The notes beneath the pieces were generated by a model that saw nothing but the letters and a program-made list of their open reading frames with translations, was not told the DNA's origin and ran no database searches. A DNA stretch of 60,000 nt. It comes from Nymphaea colorata. Taxonomy: Eukaryota > Streptophyta > Magnoliopsida > Nymphaeales > Nymphaeaceae. The position numbers and the translations under genes are program-made. The stretch covers positions 24,144,981 through 24,204,980 of the forward strand of contig NC_045147.1 in assembly GCF_008831285.2 (NCBI RefSeq). The letters run 5' to 3'. Positions 13,601-26,500 of the stretch are shown piece by piece (position 1 is the stretch's first letter; each line of letters starts with the position of its first letter).

Positions 13601-16238
13601 TATACTAAGCCACACCGCAGTCATTAGTGCAGATATGAAGCTTGCTGGTAATAGTATTCTTGAATGACATGCAAGTAATATGCCAAAAATATGGAAATAT
13701 GTAAGGAAAGTTATGACTATTCTTGATAGTTGCCTGACATTAATAGGGTGTCATAGATGTGAGCTTTAATTCTCAATTTAAATCCTGAACTTGTTGAGCT
13801 TAATTATTTGGAATCAGGCTTTGGATTGGGAAATCATGAAATTAAAATGTTACATTTTCAAGCATGGAACTTGGTGAATTATTGGCCGTCGGTTGGTCCC
13901 CTTAAACTATGGTTAGATAACCTACAAAAAAAAGTGCTAAACCATATTGATCTTCTTCATGAGGCTTGATTTGTAAAAGATGAAGTCGAGAAAATTTGAG
14001 AAAGCTGCTTGCAATTGCTGTCTGATATTGTCAAGGTGAGCGTCCAAGGTATAGTCACAATTGATATTGATCATCAGTGGCAAAGCCACTGAGGTTGGAT
14101 TTTAAGAAGAAAACAAAGTATCTCATACTGAGGGTACCCCACTCTCCTTTCTTACATGGTTTATTACATGTTTTACTACATCTGTAACTAGAATGTTCTT
14201 AATAATTAGACATATAAAGACCTATATTACTATATACTAATCTCCATAAAATTGTTTCTTTTATATTTTGCCAAGAGCATAAGTTTTCTATTGACCTTTA
14301 AAATTTCGTATGATTTTGTGTAATATCTGTTTGACTCATGGTTTTTGTTTGTTGCCATTAAGTTATTGGATTATTAATTTTCATTTTAAGCAATAAGGTA
14401 ATCTTGTCAAATACTCATCTTAAGACAACCTTCACGATGGTGCACAAATGATATGAACCTAAATTGAACACACACACACACATACAGAAAAAGATTCTCT
14501 TCATAATTATATTTTTTATAATTGTTAACTTATGACATTCATTTGTTCTAACTTCTAGATATATGCTTGTGCTTCTCTAAATAAAATTTCTGGTTCAAGT
14601 AGAGAAACCTATAACCTATTTCATACACACATAATTTTTTGTGGTTCAGGAAAATTACACTTTTCTCTTGGGGCTGCTTAAAATATAAAACTTCATATTT
14701 GCTTCTTGAGTTGGCAAAATTCAAACAGATATTTAAGGATCGTAGATTATTAACTGGCTCATTGTTGAAATGTTATTGTTAACTCAGTTCATATGTTCCT
14801 AAAATGTGGAAAACGTGCTCAACATGGTTCTGATGTTTTGCAGTTTCCAAGCAATGCCTCTGGAAAGCAAAGAAAACCTGGTTTTGACCAGCAGGAATTC
14901 CCTGTGGGTGCAACTTTGCCTCTTTGGCCAGATAATTATTTGAAAGCTGGCGCACAAAAAGCAGAGGAGAAAGAGGCAGGGTGTGTTAACTGGGTAGACA
15001 AGGTTATGGTGAACAAACAAGAACCAGGGGATGATGCTCTGAGATGTTGGGATAATGATGACAACAGTCATGTGGCAGAAATGTTGTATCAAAGATACGT
15101 AGCTGACTTAAGGAAAATTCATCCTGAGCACTATGATCAACTGCTGATGAGCCAGAAAGAAACTCATGAAACTACTCTGTTGAGGAGGCTTGATTCAATG
15201 ACAATGGACGACTCGGATGACATTGAAATTGGAACTAGTGATTCATCTGAACCAGACTTGCTTTGGCAATTTAATCTTCCTGGCAGCATAGGTGGTACAA
15301 CCCAGAGTGGGGGCCAACGGATGAATAAGACACAGTCTAAGCTGCCCAGCAAAAGCCCTGATATCAGGTATTTTTTTTTGTTTCATGCCAATTCACACAA
15401 CTGGTTTCAGTATTCTTCTAACCTGAATATTTGTAGGGCGGGGATTTAGTCTGATTTTAACAGCAGTTTTTTCATTTCTATTGAGTTTGTTTCATTTCTA
15501 TTGAGCTATTTAATGTATGTTCTTAATTTTCCTTTATTAGAATGTTCTTAGTTTTCCTTTTATTTAGAACAAAGCCACCTGGAAATCCCAACAAATATCA
15601 GAGAGAAGTTTGGGAATTTCTCTGACATGGAAACCAATGGCTTTTCTTTTTGGGATAGGCGAGCTTGGGGTTGAGCACCTTGCGTATTGAACTCTTTACC
15701 TCAGGTTGAGCATCTTAGGCACAGCCCATTAGCCAGGCAGATGGAGCTCTTATTGGCTGAATCAGTTGGGCTTTCTAGAACTTGGAAGCAGAAAAGAAAA
15801 TGTGGGTGCCAAGACAGGTTTAATATTAGATAGGCATACCTGAATTAGCATTTTAAGTTGGAGAAAGAAACTGTTCCCATAGATCAAACCTGTGGATGAT
15901 GTGGTTCCAATGAAGCTACTTTATACGGTGCACTAATCTCTAGGCCAGGTTTGTCAGAGAGTAACATATCAGTGAAATGTAGCCTTCGCAAGGAAACAAT
16001 AAGACCTTCTTAGTTACATTAATAAATTCAGGTAAAAAATGACTGCTGCGTCATCATATGCTTAACAATGAATTTTGGTGTCTACTTTCTCTAATTCAGG
16101 AGTACGCATGGGTCATTGCATTCACGGAAACCCTCCGGTGGTGGTGGTGTTGACCAGTTTCAAAGGCAGCATGCATCTGCTGGAGTTGACAGGAAAAGGT
16201 CCGCTGGAAAAACTGGAATCCATGGGAGTGGAAAGTAG
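7606..16238 (+). CDS. Kinesin-14 motor protein with N-terminal calponin-homology domain (18 exons)
   Basis: Minus-end-directed-type microtubule motor of the plant CH-domain kinesin-14 group, which can link actin and microtubules. Exons: 7606-7765, 8329-8495, 8592-8735, 9504-9812, 10026-10094, 10247-10345, 10572-10730, 10821-10902, 11000-11095, 11357-11533, 11618-11724, 11806-11981, 12069-12233, 12742-12995, 13099-13262, 13362-13556, 14844-15367, 16100-16238. They join in phase to 1061 residues, normal for the group. The CH domain is at about residues 54-165, coiled coil at about 315-428, and the central motor at about 430-765. The motor shows the P-loop GQTGSGKT (513-520), switch [10 protein letters not shown] (629-637) and switch [11 protein letters not shown] (660-668). 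A conserved neck precedes the motor, as in kinesin-14. Start: first ATG of the exon that leads into the CH domain. Oddities: intron 12 is AT-AC, and the donor after exon 16 (gtactg) is weak. The family is certain; the exact orthologue is not. Confidence 0.93.
8522..8541. repeat. (CT)n microsatellite in kinesin intron 2
   Basis: A pure CT run lies in the short (96 bp) intron between the two CH-domain exons, close to the branch and polypyrimidine region. It may affect acceptor use, but nothing shows that it does. Confidence 0.7.
11982..12068 (+). other. U12-type AT-AC intron in the kinesin motor domain
   Basis: Exon 12 ends at 11981 and no usable GT donor lies nearby. The intron begins ATATCCTTTT, the exact consensus of the minor-spliceosome donor, and ends in AC at 12067-12068. 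A branch site tcccttcac (about 12050-12058) matches TTCCTTAAC at 7 of 9 positions. Its adenosine at 12057 is 11 bases from the intron end, within the usual 10-20. The join restores an arginine codon and the conserved stretch SKRLEIRNSS. The intron is 87 bp. Confidence 0.88.
13557..14843 (+). other. Large intron 16 of the kinesin gene
   Basis: AT-rich intron of 1287 bp between the neck of the motor tail (exon 16) and the long tail exon. I see no exon or complete mobile element in it. It contains a short CA run near 14471-14484. The donor is weak (tca then gtactg), but reading on from exon 16 meets a stop within a few codons, and the acceptor at 14841-14843 restores the frame. Confidence 0.6.
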
Positions 16239-16261
16239 GTGAAACGCGTAGGACTAATGAA

Positions 16262-16267
16262 AATAAA
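16262..16267 (+). terminator. Possible polyadenylation signal of the kinesin gene
   Basis: AATAAA lies 24 bases after the kinesin stop codon. This is near for a plant signal, so a later site in the T-rich DNA to about 16620 may be used instead. Confidence 0.25.
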
Positions 16268-16639
16268 GTAGAGAAAGGAAGACCCAGGGAGAAACATATG
16301 GTGAATTTGCGGACTCGGCATTCTTTCTTGAGTTTCAGTTGTTGGTAATGTGATGCATTTGGTGTCCAGTCAGTCACCAGTTCTCAGGCTTGGCAGCGTC
16401 CTACAGCAAGAGTGCTTTTGGCGGTAGGAGAATGTTTTCGCCAAATTGTATAATGTTTATTCGTTTGGTGAGAAGCTTGCTTGTATTGTCTTGCAGAGTA
16501 AGCTTCTTCCTGTTCATTTTTTTTTCCTTTTCCTTTTTCCCACTTTATATGCATATCTGGTTTCTAGTTCTATATATTTGAAAGGAAAAATCAGTGAATA
16601 CAAGAAAATAATTTGGTTGTCAAGAATATTCATCTGTCT

Positions 16640-18400
16640 CTCTAGTCACTTACTTGACGTGTGTTCCAGTCAAGTAATGTGGACTATGTGCCTTTGACAT
16701 TGTCAGAACTGTAGGTTATCCTTTTTGCCGAAATGTAGGATGGGTATTTTTCAGAACTGATGAAGTCAAGTGACAACACTGACCCTTCAACCTCGGGTAA
16801 CCCAACAAGTAATTGACTAAATTCAAGGACCATATATTCCTCGGATGAGCGAAGAGCTTGGACCTTGGAGCCCGAAAGAATATATTATATTGAACGCTTG
16901 GCTGGGCCACTCGGCTTGATCCCTTCAAGTTGAATGAGCTCTGGAGTTTGAATACGCGAGGCACTGTTGTTTAATTATAAAAAGATGTTTATCATCTCAC
17001 TAGCCTGTAGTTATTGTGTTAACATGTTTGCGCTGTTGCACCATATTGTGCATATGAGAGAGAGGGAGAGAGAAAGTCAAATAGCCTAGAGAGAAAGTCA
17101 AATAGCGTATCTTCAAAAGAGAAATATTGCGAAGGCGGAGAGAATTGAAACCGCGGAGTCACATGAAAAAAAAAAAAAAAAAAATCAAGCTATTCATGTC
17201 CAAAATTTTCATTATCTCAGGTGTCGTGCAGATTAATAGGAAGATTGCGAGCGCCGAAAAAGGTCAGGGACCTTAGCTTAAGTCGCAACACCTATTCTTC
17301 CCTAGCCATAAGATCTCTCCAATAGTAGAATGTTCTTTTTGTAAGACGTGGCGACCTACCTGGCTATTAAGTGACCTGGTCCTTAAGGTTCTTTCTCAGC
17401 TAAAAAATCGAAGATTAATTGTTATAAATAGACTCCGAAAACAATCTCTATTCTGCGTTTATGGATACCGGTAATAATTTAGTTAGCTAGGGTTTATGAA
17501 ATTCTACATCAGGCTCGAGTCCAACATGAGCTAAGACTAAGATTCACAAATCTTCAATGTAAAAATATCCAATAGATTACTTCTTTTTGTTGTGATGACT
17601 GCACGGGACGGGTATGGATCTTCCTATGATAAATTTGGTCAGGCCCCGGTCCAGATCTGGTACCAACACTTCAAGATGGGATCCAAGGTCGTACTCACCT
17701 AAGTAGGCAACTAACTGGTCATTCGTTCAAATGACACGAGTGTCTAACACTCACTGCAGAAGAAAAGTAACGCACTAATTGATATGCAGCACAAACTCTA
17801 ATCGAGCACTACCTCACTCGGGTAGTAGATTTCTTCCTGCTCACTTGAAACCATAAGATGAATAGTTCTTGTAAGCAGCGGAAAGAAAAAATAAGAATAA
17901 CTCAAGAGTAAAGACGTAAATGGGAATGTAGCTTACCACATCTGAACTCGATCGACCGTGAACTGGAACACATAAAAACACAAGAACAAATTCAATATTT
18001 TTTTACGTGTCAATTTTTTCTTAAATTGAACTCTTGTGGAATACCAATTTGAATTAGATTACTCACTGAACAAATTCTTATTATTTTGAATAGATTAGGT
18101 TCTTATTCACATAAAAATATTGAGCAATGCCCGAACCATTGACATCCACTTACATACGCAGGGAATTTCGTGTCGACTCAGCGGCTGGCAAACAGCCGCT
18201 CGACTTGTAGTGGGGATATGTGATTATATAAAAGGTGAAGGACGTAGATTGTTATTTTACCGCTACGCCTTACGGTCAATCGTAAAAGACGACGAAGTTT
18301 ATCCTCAGGTATATGAGGGCGCCCTCACGGGGCGATTTCTCTTAGATTGGTTCCGGTGCCGCCAAAGAGTGGGGGACTGTCCGTTGAGGGCTGGAACTGG
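16640..18400. other. Intergenic DNA between the kinesin and acetyltransferase-like genes
   Basis: No gene recognised. It contains a short imperfect duplication of a gagagaaagtcaaatag unit near 17069-17106 and an A run near 17167-17183. The 116-codon open frame at 18120-18470 overlaps the presumed promoter and TATA box of the next gene and resembles no family I know. Confidence 0.5.
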
Positions 18401-18404
18401 GAAG

Positions 18405-18413
18405 TATAAAATA
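18405..18413 (+). promoter_or_regulatory. TATA box of the acetyltransferase-like gene
   Basis: TATAAAATA lies about 100 bases before the start codon at 18506. This predicts a transcription start near 18435-18440 and a short GC-rich leader. Confidence 0.55.
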
Positions 18414-18505
18414 GCTCCCATTTGTTTCACCATCTCTCCGGGAGGCCGGGCGGGAGGAGATCGAAGTTGATTGATAGGTTGATCAGACGGTGAGGACTGG
18501 AGGCC

Positions 18506-20497
18506 ATGGCTTCTAGCTCTTCCCTCACAGATGCAACCGTCCCTCTCCTCCCCCAGCAGTCTCCTCCTCCTCCTCCGCCGCAGTCGGAGTCCATCGTGAT
18601 AGCAGAGCACGAGATCCACATCGCATCGCCGGCTCGGGGCCTCTGCAGCTCGGAGCAACCAAAACCAAGCGCTAGCGATGGGAGCCGGCGGTTGGCTTCG
18701 CTCGATGTCTTCCGCGGTTTGGCCGTCGTCGTAATGCTCTCCATTTCCCTGTCTTGTTTCTTGCCGACCGCGTGATCTTTTTTTCGGGTTTTGTGCTTCT
18801 TGGAGGAGTTCCCTATGGGCTTTCAGTTCTGTGATGAGTGAATTTTATGGCCTTTTCGGCGTTTCTTGTGAGAAATTTTTGATTTGATATGGTTATTTTT
18901 TTCTGTATTGTTCGGGTAATCTGGATGATGCAGCTTGCTAGATTCGTGTGTGAACTGTGAAACTTGTTTATGCGTGCATTTTTGGCGCGTCTGCATGAAA
19001 AGTCTATTATCTTGTTAACGTGTAGGGGGTGCCAATTTTCGTGCATTAGAACCGTGAACTGTTGAGCTAGCAGGTTTTTGAATACATTGCGATTTTGAGA
19101 GGTTTCTTCATTCTTAGGGAGACGAAAATATGAGGTTTTTGGCAAGAATCAGCTTCTAGCGCTTACGTGGTTTTCACGGAATAAAGGTTTCTTGTGTCCA
19201 TGTTTAGTTCGAGATTATTTAACTGGAAAGGCAAGTGCACGGGACGGCTTGTTTAGCCTTAAGGATTATTTTCTCTTGTCCTCGGAAGTCCTAACGTGCA
19301 TCGACTGAAGGAAGATGTGTAATCGAACAAACACCCACGATCACTTTCAGGGGTTTGAGAAGCCGTTAATTAAAGTTGCTGATTATATTGGAATTCCTTT
19401 TTCGGGTTTTTGCATGTTTCTTCACTCGGTTACGACGGGGAGAAAAAAACATGCCGCTTTTGTCGAAGTATTGGGTGGATAATGACACTTTTGACAGCGT
19501 GTGAGGTATGTGTTACTTAACCAACACAATACTGAGTTACTGACCAAATTCCATTTATTCGAGCTCGGACTTATGCATTAAGTGGTTTAGGCTCTGGTGG
19601 CTTATGTCAATATTAAATTTCAGTATGGGTGTGATAATGGTAAAAATTTCTCAGGGCAGAGAACGATTTTGCATCTCATGCGAAGCGTGTGAGGTGGGTG
19701 TTACCTAGCCAACATATTACTGACCAAATATCATTTATGCTATCTCGGACTTATGCCAAGAGCGTGTGAGGTGGCTTTTGTCAATATTAAATTCAGTATG
19801 GGTATGATAATGGTGAACTTTTCTGAGGGCAGATGATTTAGCTTCTCGTGCCTTCTCATAGACAATGCAGACTCTAGGCACGTAGCACCCTCTGGTTCAC
19901 ATGAGATATCCTTATGTCTCCCTTGATCACAGGGTAATTGCTTTTCATGAATTGATCATTGCACATCTGTACCTGTTTATGTTTTCTGAGCATAGATGAT
20001 TAAGGACGTGAGTGCAGCATGACGTTTTGATAACTCATCACGTTTTGCACAATTGTCAACCGTGAAGGCAGTCACTCATTTCTTTTTTCAGATTTAAGCT
20101 ACACGTTTCATATTCTTACAAATTAATTTCCATTTTTATCGTTAACTGGATGAAACAAAAGTACCCCCTAAAATCTGATTATAGAGGTTCTCTTTTATGA
20201 TCAAACACTTCCATTATATTTAGTTTTTTCCTTATTCATATTAGTTGCTGATTTACTGTACTTCTTTATGTAGTTGATTAGTATGGTTGGACCGTATGGT
20301 GTATATATAATCATGTATGTGATATATTTTTGGTGCAAGGTTAGTTTCAACTTTCAAATATGAATATTTGGAGTTATATATTTTCTTCTGTTCCACATCA
20401 ATTCTTTGCTTGCTTTTTTGTCAGAAGCTCCATACAAAGATTTGGCCTGCATTAGAGAAATATACATCAGTTTGCTCTAGTTTCATGTCATTTGGTG

Positions 20498-20540
<43 letters not shown>

Positions 20541-23500
20541 ATGCTGGCATGTTCATAAATGTATGTATATGCAGCAATCATGTTCAGTGATAAGTTTTAT
20601 TTGTTATCATCTTGGAACTTATGCAAACAATTGTGGAACAGCTTATGATACTGGTTGATGATGCTGGAGGAGCCTTTCCATGCATTAACCATTCACCTTG
20701 GTTTGGTATCACTCTGGCTGATGTTGTGATGCCATTTTTCCTCCTCATTGTTGGCCTTTCTGCGGGACTGGTATTCAAGGTATTGCTAATGATCTTATAA
20801 ATGTAATCTTACGTAAAGTCATTGCGTTTTTATCTTGATATTTCCTGAAAGTTGTGATTGATGTTTGAGAGAATAGTCTAATTTCTCCCTGTATCTTTTT
20901 CTTTTGGGTTGTGTTTTAATAGGTTGTTCAGATAAATTGTTTTAAATTTTAATTAATTAAAATAAGCGAAACATGATAGAAACTAAAAGAAAAATGAACT
21001 GAAATCTTGATGTTTCCTGAAAGTTGTGATTAGAGATTAGTCTAATTTCTCACTGTAGCATTTTCTTTTTTGTGTGTTTTAATGGGTCATTCAGATAGAT
21101 ATCTTTCAGATTTGTAATTTGCTAATAGAAGTGAAGCATGATAAGAACTGAGAGCAAAATAAACTCAAATCGCAAGATGCTATGATTGTGATTATACTGT
21201 CTAACAATCCAAAAAATGTGTAGCAAGAAAAATTCTGGAAACGTTAACGGGATGCCAAGTTCTGCGTTAACCAAAACTTGAATTATGAGTAGGTCATTTT
21301 TGGAGAATGAATTGGAAGGTCAGAAGGCTAACTCTTTATATCACTGACGCACATCAAACACCAAAAAATATGTGACAAATAAAATGGATACTGGCTGCAT
21401 CATTGTCACATTTGCTTTTGTCATGCACACAATTTTAATCTGTGACATACCTATAGGCAGGTTATACTCAATCCTTCCTAAATTTGGGTGGAAGTCAATT
21501 CTCTCTTTCCTATAGTTTGTTATTTTAGAGCTTTTCTCAGTGTCTTTCATGTTTTCCAAAGTAAAACACACTTTACAAATTGCAACGGTTGTTGGTTCCA
21601 ATGTGTCATCATAAACAATTTCTTGGATGGGTTTGCATTCCATGGCCTTCCCCAACTATATGATAGTATTTCATGGTTTAAGTTCTATGTTTGTTTACAA
21701 ACACGTGTGTTCTCCTTCATTATACATCAAGGGTGACATTGTTATGCTGTACTGAAAGTTTTGATGGAAGACATCTAGCTAGAGCTAGTTATTTCATTCA
21801 GTTCATTGGTTAGGCTATGAGTTCTGCTTCTGTTGCTTTTTTGGCTGCACGCTGGTTTCCTTATTCTATGTGTTATTTTCTGCAACTTAGCTGGCATATA
21901 AATGACATGCAGAATGTATCCAACAAACCTGCTGCTACACAGAAGGTTGTAGTAAGGTTCATCAAACTTTTCCTCTTGGGTTTGTTGCTGCAAGGTGCGC
22001 ATCTTTGTCCCAAGTACTTACATTTTGTAATTTTATGAAGATTGCTTTTTTTTCCAATTCTGTTGATCTTCACATGCACGTTCATATGTACGTGCATGCA
22101 TATCTGCTTGCCTATATTTGTTCATGCATGTAGGTGTGTTTGCTTATATGCTATGTGCATGTGTTGTGTGCTTACTTGCATATCTGAGCACTTATGCATG
22201 CAAGACATGTGCTTGTTTGTTGGCTTGTTTGATGGATTAAAAAAATGTTTCATCGGTCATTAATCTGCAATTGCAATACCTTGAAATGTCAAATGATATT
22301 GTTGAGATTTTTTTCAAATGGATATATACTATAATCAAGGTTATACTAATAAAGCACTGCATTTTATACAGAAAATTGAAGGGTATTATGGTCCATTTAG
22401 CTTTCTCCTTTTTTTCATGGAAATGAGAACTAGGCAGCATTTGTAGGCATGATGCCAACTATGCTAATTTGACTCTACCTTTTGACAACAAGACTAAATC
22501 ACTATAGAACATCTTGTGTTCACTTTCTGAGTTTTTCAAATCTCAATAGAACTGTGGAACCATGAGTTTTGCTGAATTTACTGTCTGCTCTCTTCTCTTC
22601 AGACGTTTAACTGTCTTGTTCATATTTTCACATTAATTGGATATATATGGACATTATCTGTTTATATGTGTGTGCATGAGTTGTATGTATATGTAGATAT
22701 ATAATAAAATGTTTCATGATCTGATAATTTTCAGAGATTTGCTCTAAAAAATCCAAAATTTCAGTATATCATGAGATTTTTCCTTGCTAAGATTTTCTTC
22801 TTTCAGTAAATTATGTTTTCTGCTTCTTAATTGTTTGTTTCAGAAGAAAGGACTGTACCTCTTAAGTTTTTCCATGAAAATCCAAGTTTTTCAAACATCA
22901 ACAGACTTGAGTATGATTGTTTATTAAGAACTTGTCATCAGTTTCATGTTCTGATCCTTCTTTCTTTGTTTGAAGAGAGAGTTTGATCAGTTGCAATTTT
23001 ATGTAACCTTGAGTTTGATAGCACCTATATGCCAAGGCAAAGTAAAAAAGGAAAAAAAAAATCTAGAACATGGAATGCAATCTTGAGATCTTCTGAGTGT
23101 AAATTTGTGGAACCGCAGATTGCTATTTAGAAGTTGAACGGAATTGGAAATGGGTTTCTTAGTTCCCAGATGCAATGTTTAAACAACTTTTAATCCTTGA
23201 ATGGATATAATGCTTGATGACTTTAATTTCTAATTAATAATCTTGTCAAGTCCTAATCCTGTGGATAACCCCTTTTGCTGTTTTTCTGTTAACCTAGAAG
23301 GCTAACTACTTAGTGATATATGTTTGATTTTAGGTGGATACTTTCATGGGCTTAATAATTTGACTTATGGGGTCGACATAAGGCATATACGTTGGCTTGG
23401 TGTTTTACAGGTGATATCCTCGTTATAACATGCAAATATATAATTTGTATAACGGATCAAATAGATGTTACACTGTGCAGTTTTTTCTTTTCATTTTTCC

Positions 23501-26500
23501 AGAACTTTAAGTTCTGGTTGTTTGTGCTAATCTTGAAATTAATTTATAGGTTTTTTGTTTTATCCTGGTCTCTCATTTTTCTTTTACTGCCTGAGAAATG
23601 GAGAAATTTCCTTCCCTAGACCCCACAAGTCAGCAGGAAGGTGGGAAGGAAAGTTGAATCACACCTCCATGTGATTTAGAAATACCATGGGAAAAATGAG
23701 TACATGACAAATTTGAAACCTACAGCTGCCAGTTTTGACTTTTCACATAATCCATTTTTTTTATTTTATCTTGGGAACTAGTAGAAAATGAGTAAATTTC
23801 CTGCCTGCTCAACACCTTCTCATCCTTTTACCTTGAACCATTGGACACTCAGAGGATGATAAGGTTACTTTTTTGGGGTAAATTAAGGTTATTTAATTGC
23901 CTTGGATGACTGTTCTGAAGTCTGAACATCCAGTAGCTCTATAAGTTTCTCAATCAGAGTTCACTGTATAGACACTGCTCACTGTATAATCTCAAAGGAT
24001 TTGATAGAGAAAATTAAAGACTAAGGGGAGATATAAAGTCTGATGGATGTCTGTATTATTAAGGAACATATGCAGTTTGAGTATTTTGATGTGTTCGGAG
24101 ATTTGGTACCTGTGGGTGATGTGATGGTTTTACTAATAATGTTACGTCATGTAGCCATTTTCTTTTTATCGTCCTCTTTATTTTGTTAGCTATGCATCAT
24201 TATTTTGTTATTTCAATTTTCTGTGAAGAGGTTCATCTCCTTTGCACTTTTATAGTTGTCTGATCTGGAACTAAAACTTTGAAGTTTTATATCTTCATTG
24301 TTCTTTTGTAGTGTTTTCCCCTTCCAAATTTTAGGTTACCTTACTTTCCTGCATTCATAACCTGTCTCATAATGCAGTATTTTGTAATTCTTGGAAGAAT
24401 GTGATCCAGTTATACAATGTCAATGTGTTATTAGACTAGTTTCTTTGGTTAACAACACCATTCTTGGTTTTCGATTCAGACAGTGCAGTATTTTTTTCTT
24501 AATGCAGAAGAAAGGATTAGTGAGCTAGACGTTCTAACTTCTAATTTTATCCTAACATCCAACTCTATTGCGGTGGTTCAAACTAAATAAAAAGGATTAG
24601 TGAGCTAGACGTTCTAACTTCTAATTTTATCCTAACATCCAACTCTATTGCGGTGGTTCAAACTAAATAAAATACTGTATTACATACATCATAAAATTTC
24701 TATACATCTTCTGTGATTTCCTTACTCATAAAATTGCTTATTCCTTCTAGTACATCAATTTGTTGAAGTTGTTTTTTGATTGATTGGTTCATCAAAGTCA
24801 TTGCCTCTGTTGATCTGCTTTATTCTCCTTTTTTTGGTTACTTTGTGGCATCCACTTGCTACTCTAACAACCTACTGGATTTGTATTGAATTCCAGTGAA
24901 AATAATTGTACTTTTATAATAATAAATCACCTAATTATGGTAACCTTTTTGTAGAGGATATCTATTGGATACCTGGTTGTTTCCTTGGCTGAAATTTGGC
25001 TTGTTGGAGATATGACCGTGGACTCATTTATGGCATTTGTGAAGAAATATTCTACGCAATGGTTGGTCTTCCTTTAGTTTTCTGGTTCTTAAGATTTTTT
25101 TCCATCTACGATATCTTGGTAAAAAAACGATACTTATTGGAAAGGTGGCTTCTCCAGTTGTCTTTTTCTAGAACCTGGCTACAGGGTGGGAAGTAGTTAT
25201 TAAATTTTCATTGCAATTACTTATCATATAAATTTCAACTCTTATGCATTTTTGCTTCTTACCTTTGCAATTTTACTCTTTTCCTAGAAAATAACTTATA
25301 CTTTGCAGTTTCTTCAGTGCCTGTTTTAGTAAATATTTTGTCATATTGCTCCTGTTAACTATCATCAACCCTCTTCGACCTTCTGGTAGTAAATCGGGTT
25401 GCTGAGTGCTAACCATGAGGTCAGAGGCTTTATGGTTCGTGTGATAGCAGTAATGGTGATGGTGGTGGCTCTTCACGCTCTACGTCACCAAGAGACATTC
25501 AGAACTATGTTAGACCTATGCATTTTGGCTGTGTACAGCAGAATAAATCTGTGTCCCTTGTTAGGATCAAGATCCTGAATTATTAAGACAACCTTCTTCA
25601 ACTTCTGAAGCTCAAAACTCTGGAACTGGACCATCCATCTGTTACAGGTAGTATGTTGATCAGAATGATCCAGTGGCAAATAAAGGATGAACAACCCATG
25701 CTATTCACTCTCTCTCTCTTTCTCTCTCTCTTTCTATGGCCTTCATGTTGTAAAGATTGTATTGCCACCTTAGTGGTCCTCTTGAAAGTGCTTTTCCCAT
25801 TTGCAGAAAGGGAAGAAAAAAGCTACATGCATTATTTTCATATATAGAGTAATTAGAATTTGGTGCTTCTCTATCATGAGGTGGTTTTCTTTGTACAACT
25901 TCATTTTTTACACGTAGATAATGTTATATATTAATTATTATGCTACTTTATTTTTCTTAACCCTTTCTCCTGATTTTGATGGGTTATACATGTTGTACTT
26001 GGTTCCCTTCCTTTGTTTTAAATTTTAATCCTTATGAGTTGTAGTAGGCTAGTCTAGGAACTATATTTGCTCTGGTTTTTTCTTGTTATTTAATATTATG
26101 AATTATCATATTTTAGGGGAATTAAGTTAAAAAGGAACCTGATTAGTTTTAGATAATTTCAACTAAGGCAGTTTGCTCATTCTGAAATGCAAAAGATGCT
26201 AACTTTTGCTTCATCTTTGCAGGATCCTTATGATTTTACTTTCTTTAACATATGTCTCATTATTGTATGGGCTTTATGTTCCCAATTGGGAATTTGAAAT
26301 TATGTACAAGGACGCTGCTTCAAACTTGAATGGCACAATTCAAACACAAACTGTGAGTTCAAGCTAAAAGGCCCTTCTTCTTACATTTTCCCTTTTCCTT
26401 AGTGGTCTTTTTTAGCAGGCATTAATAATCATCAGAGTGTTGATCATCAATTTGCAGAGTAGAGTGAAACCAAAAGCCCTAGCATCAAATTTTCCAAAAG

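Noticed and set aside
18120-18470. 116-codon open frame before the acetyltransferase-like gene
   Set aside because: It overlaps the TATA box and probable transcription start of that gene and resembles no known protein.
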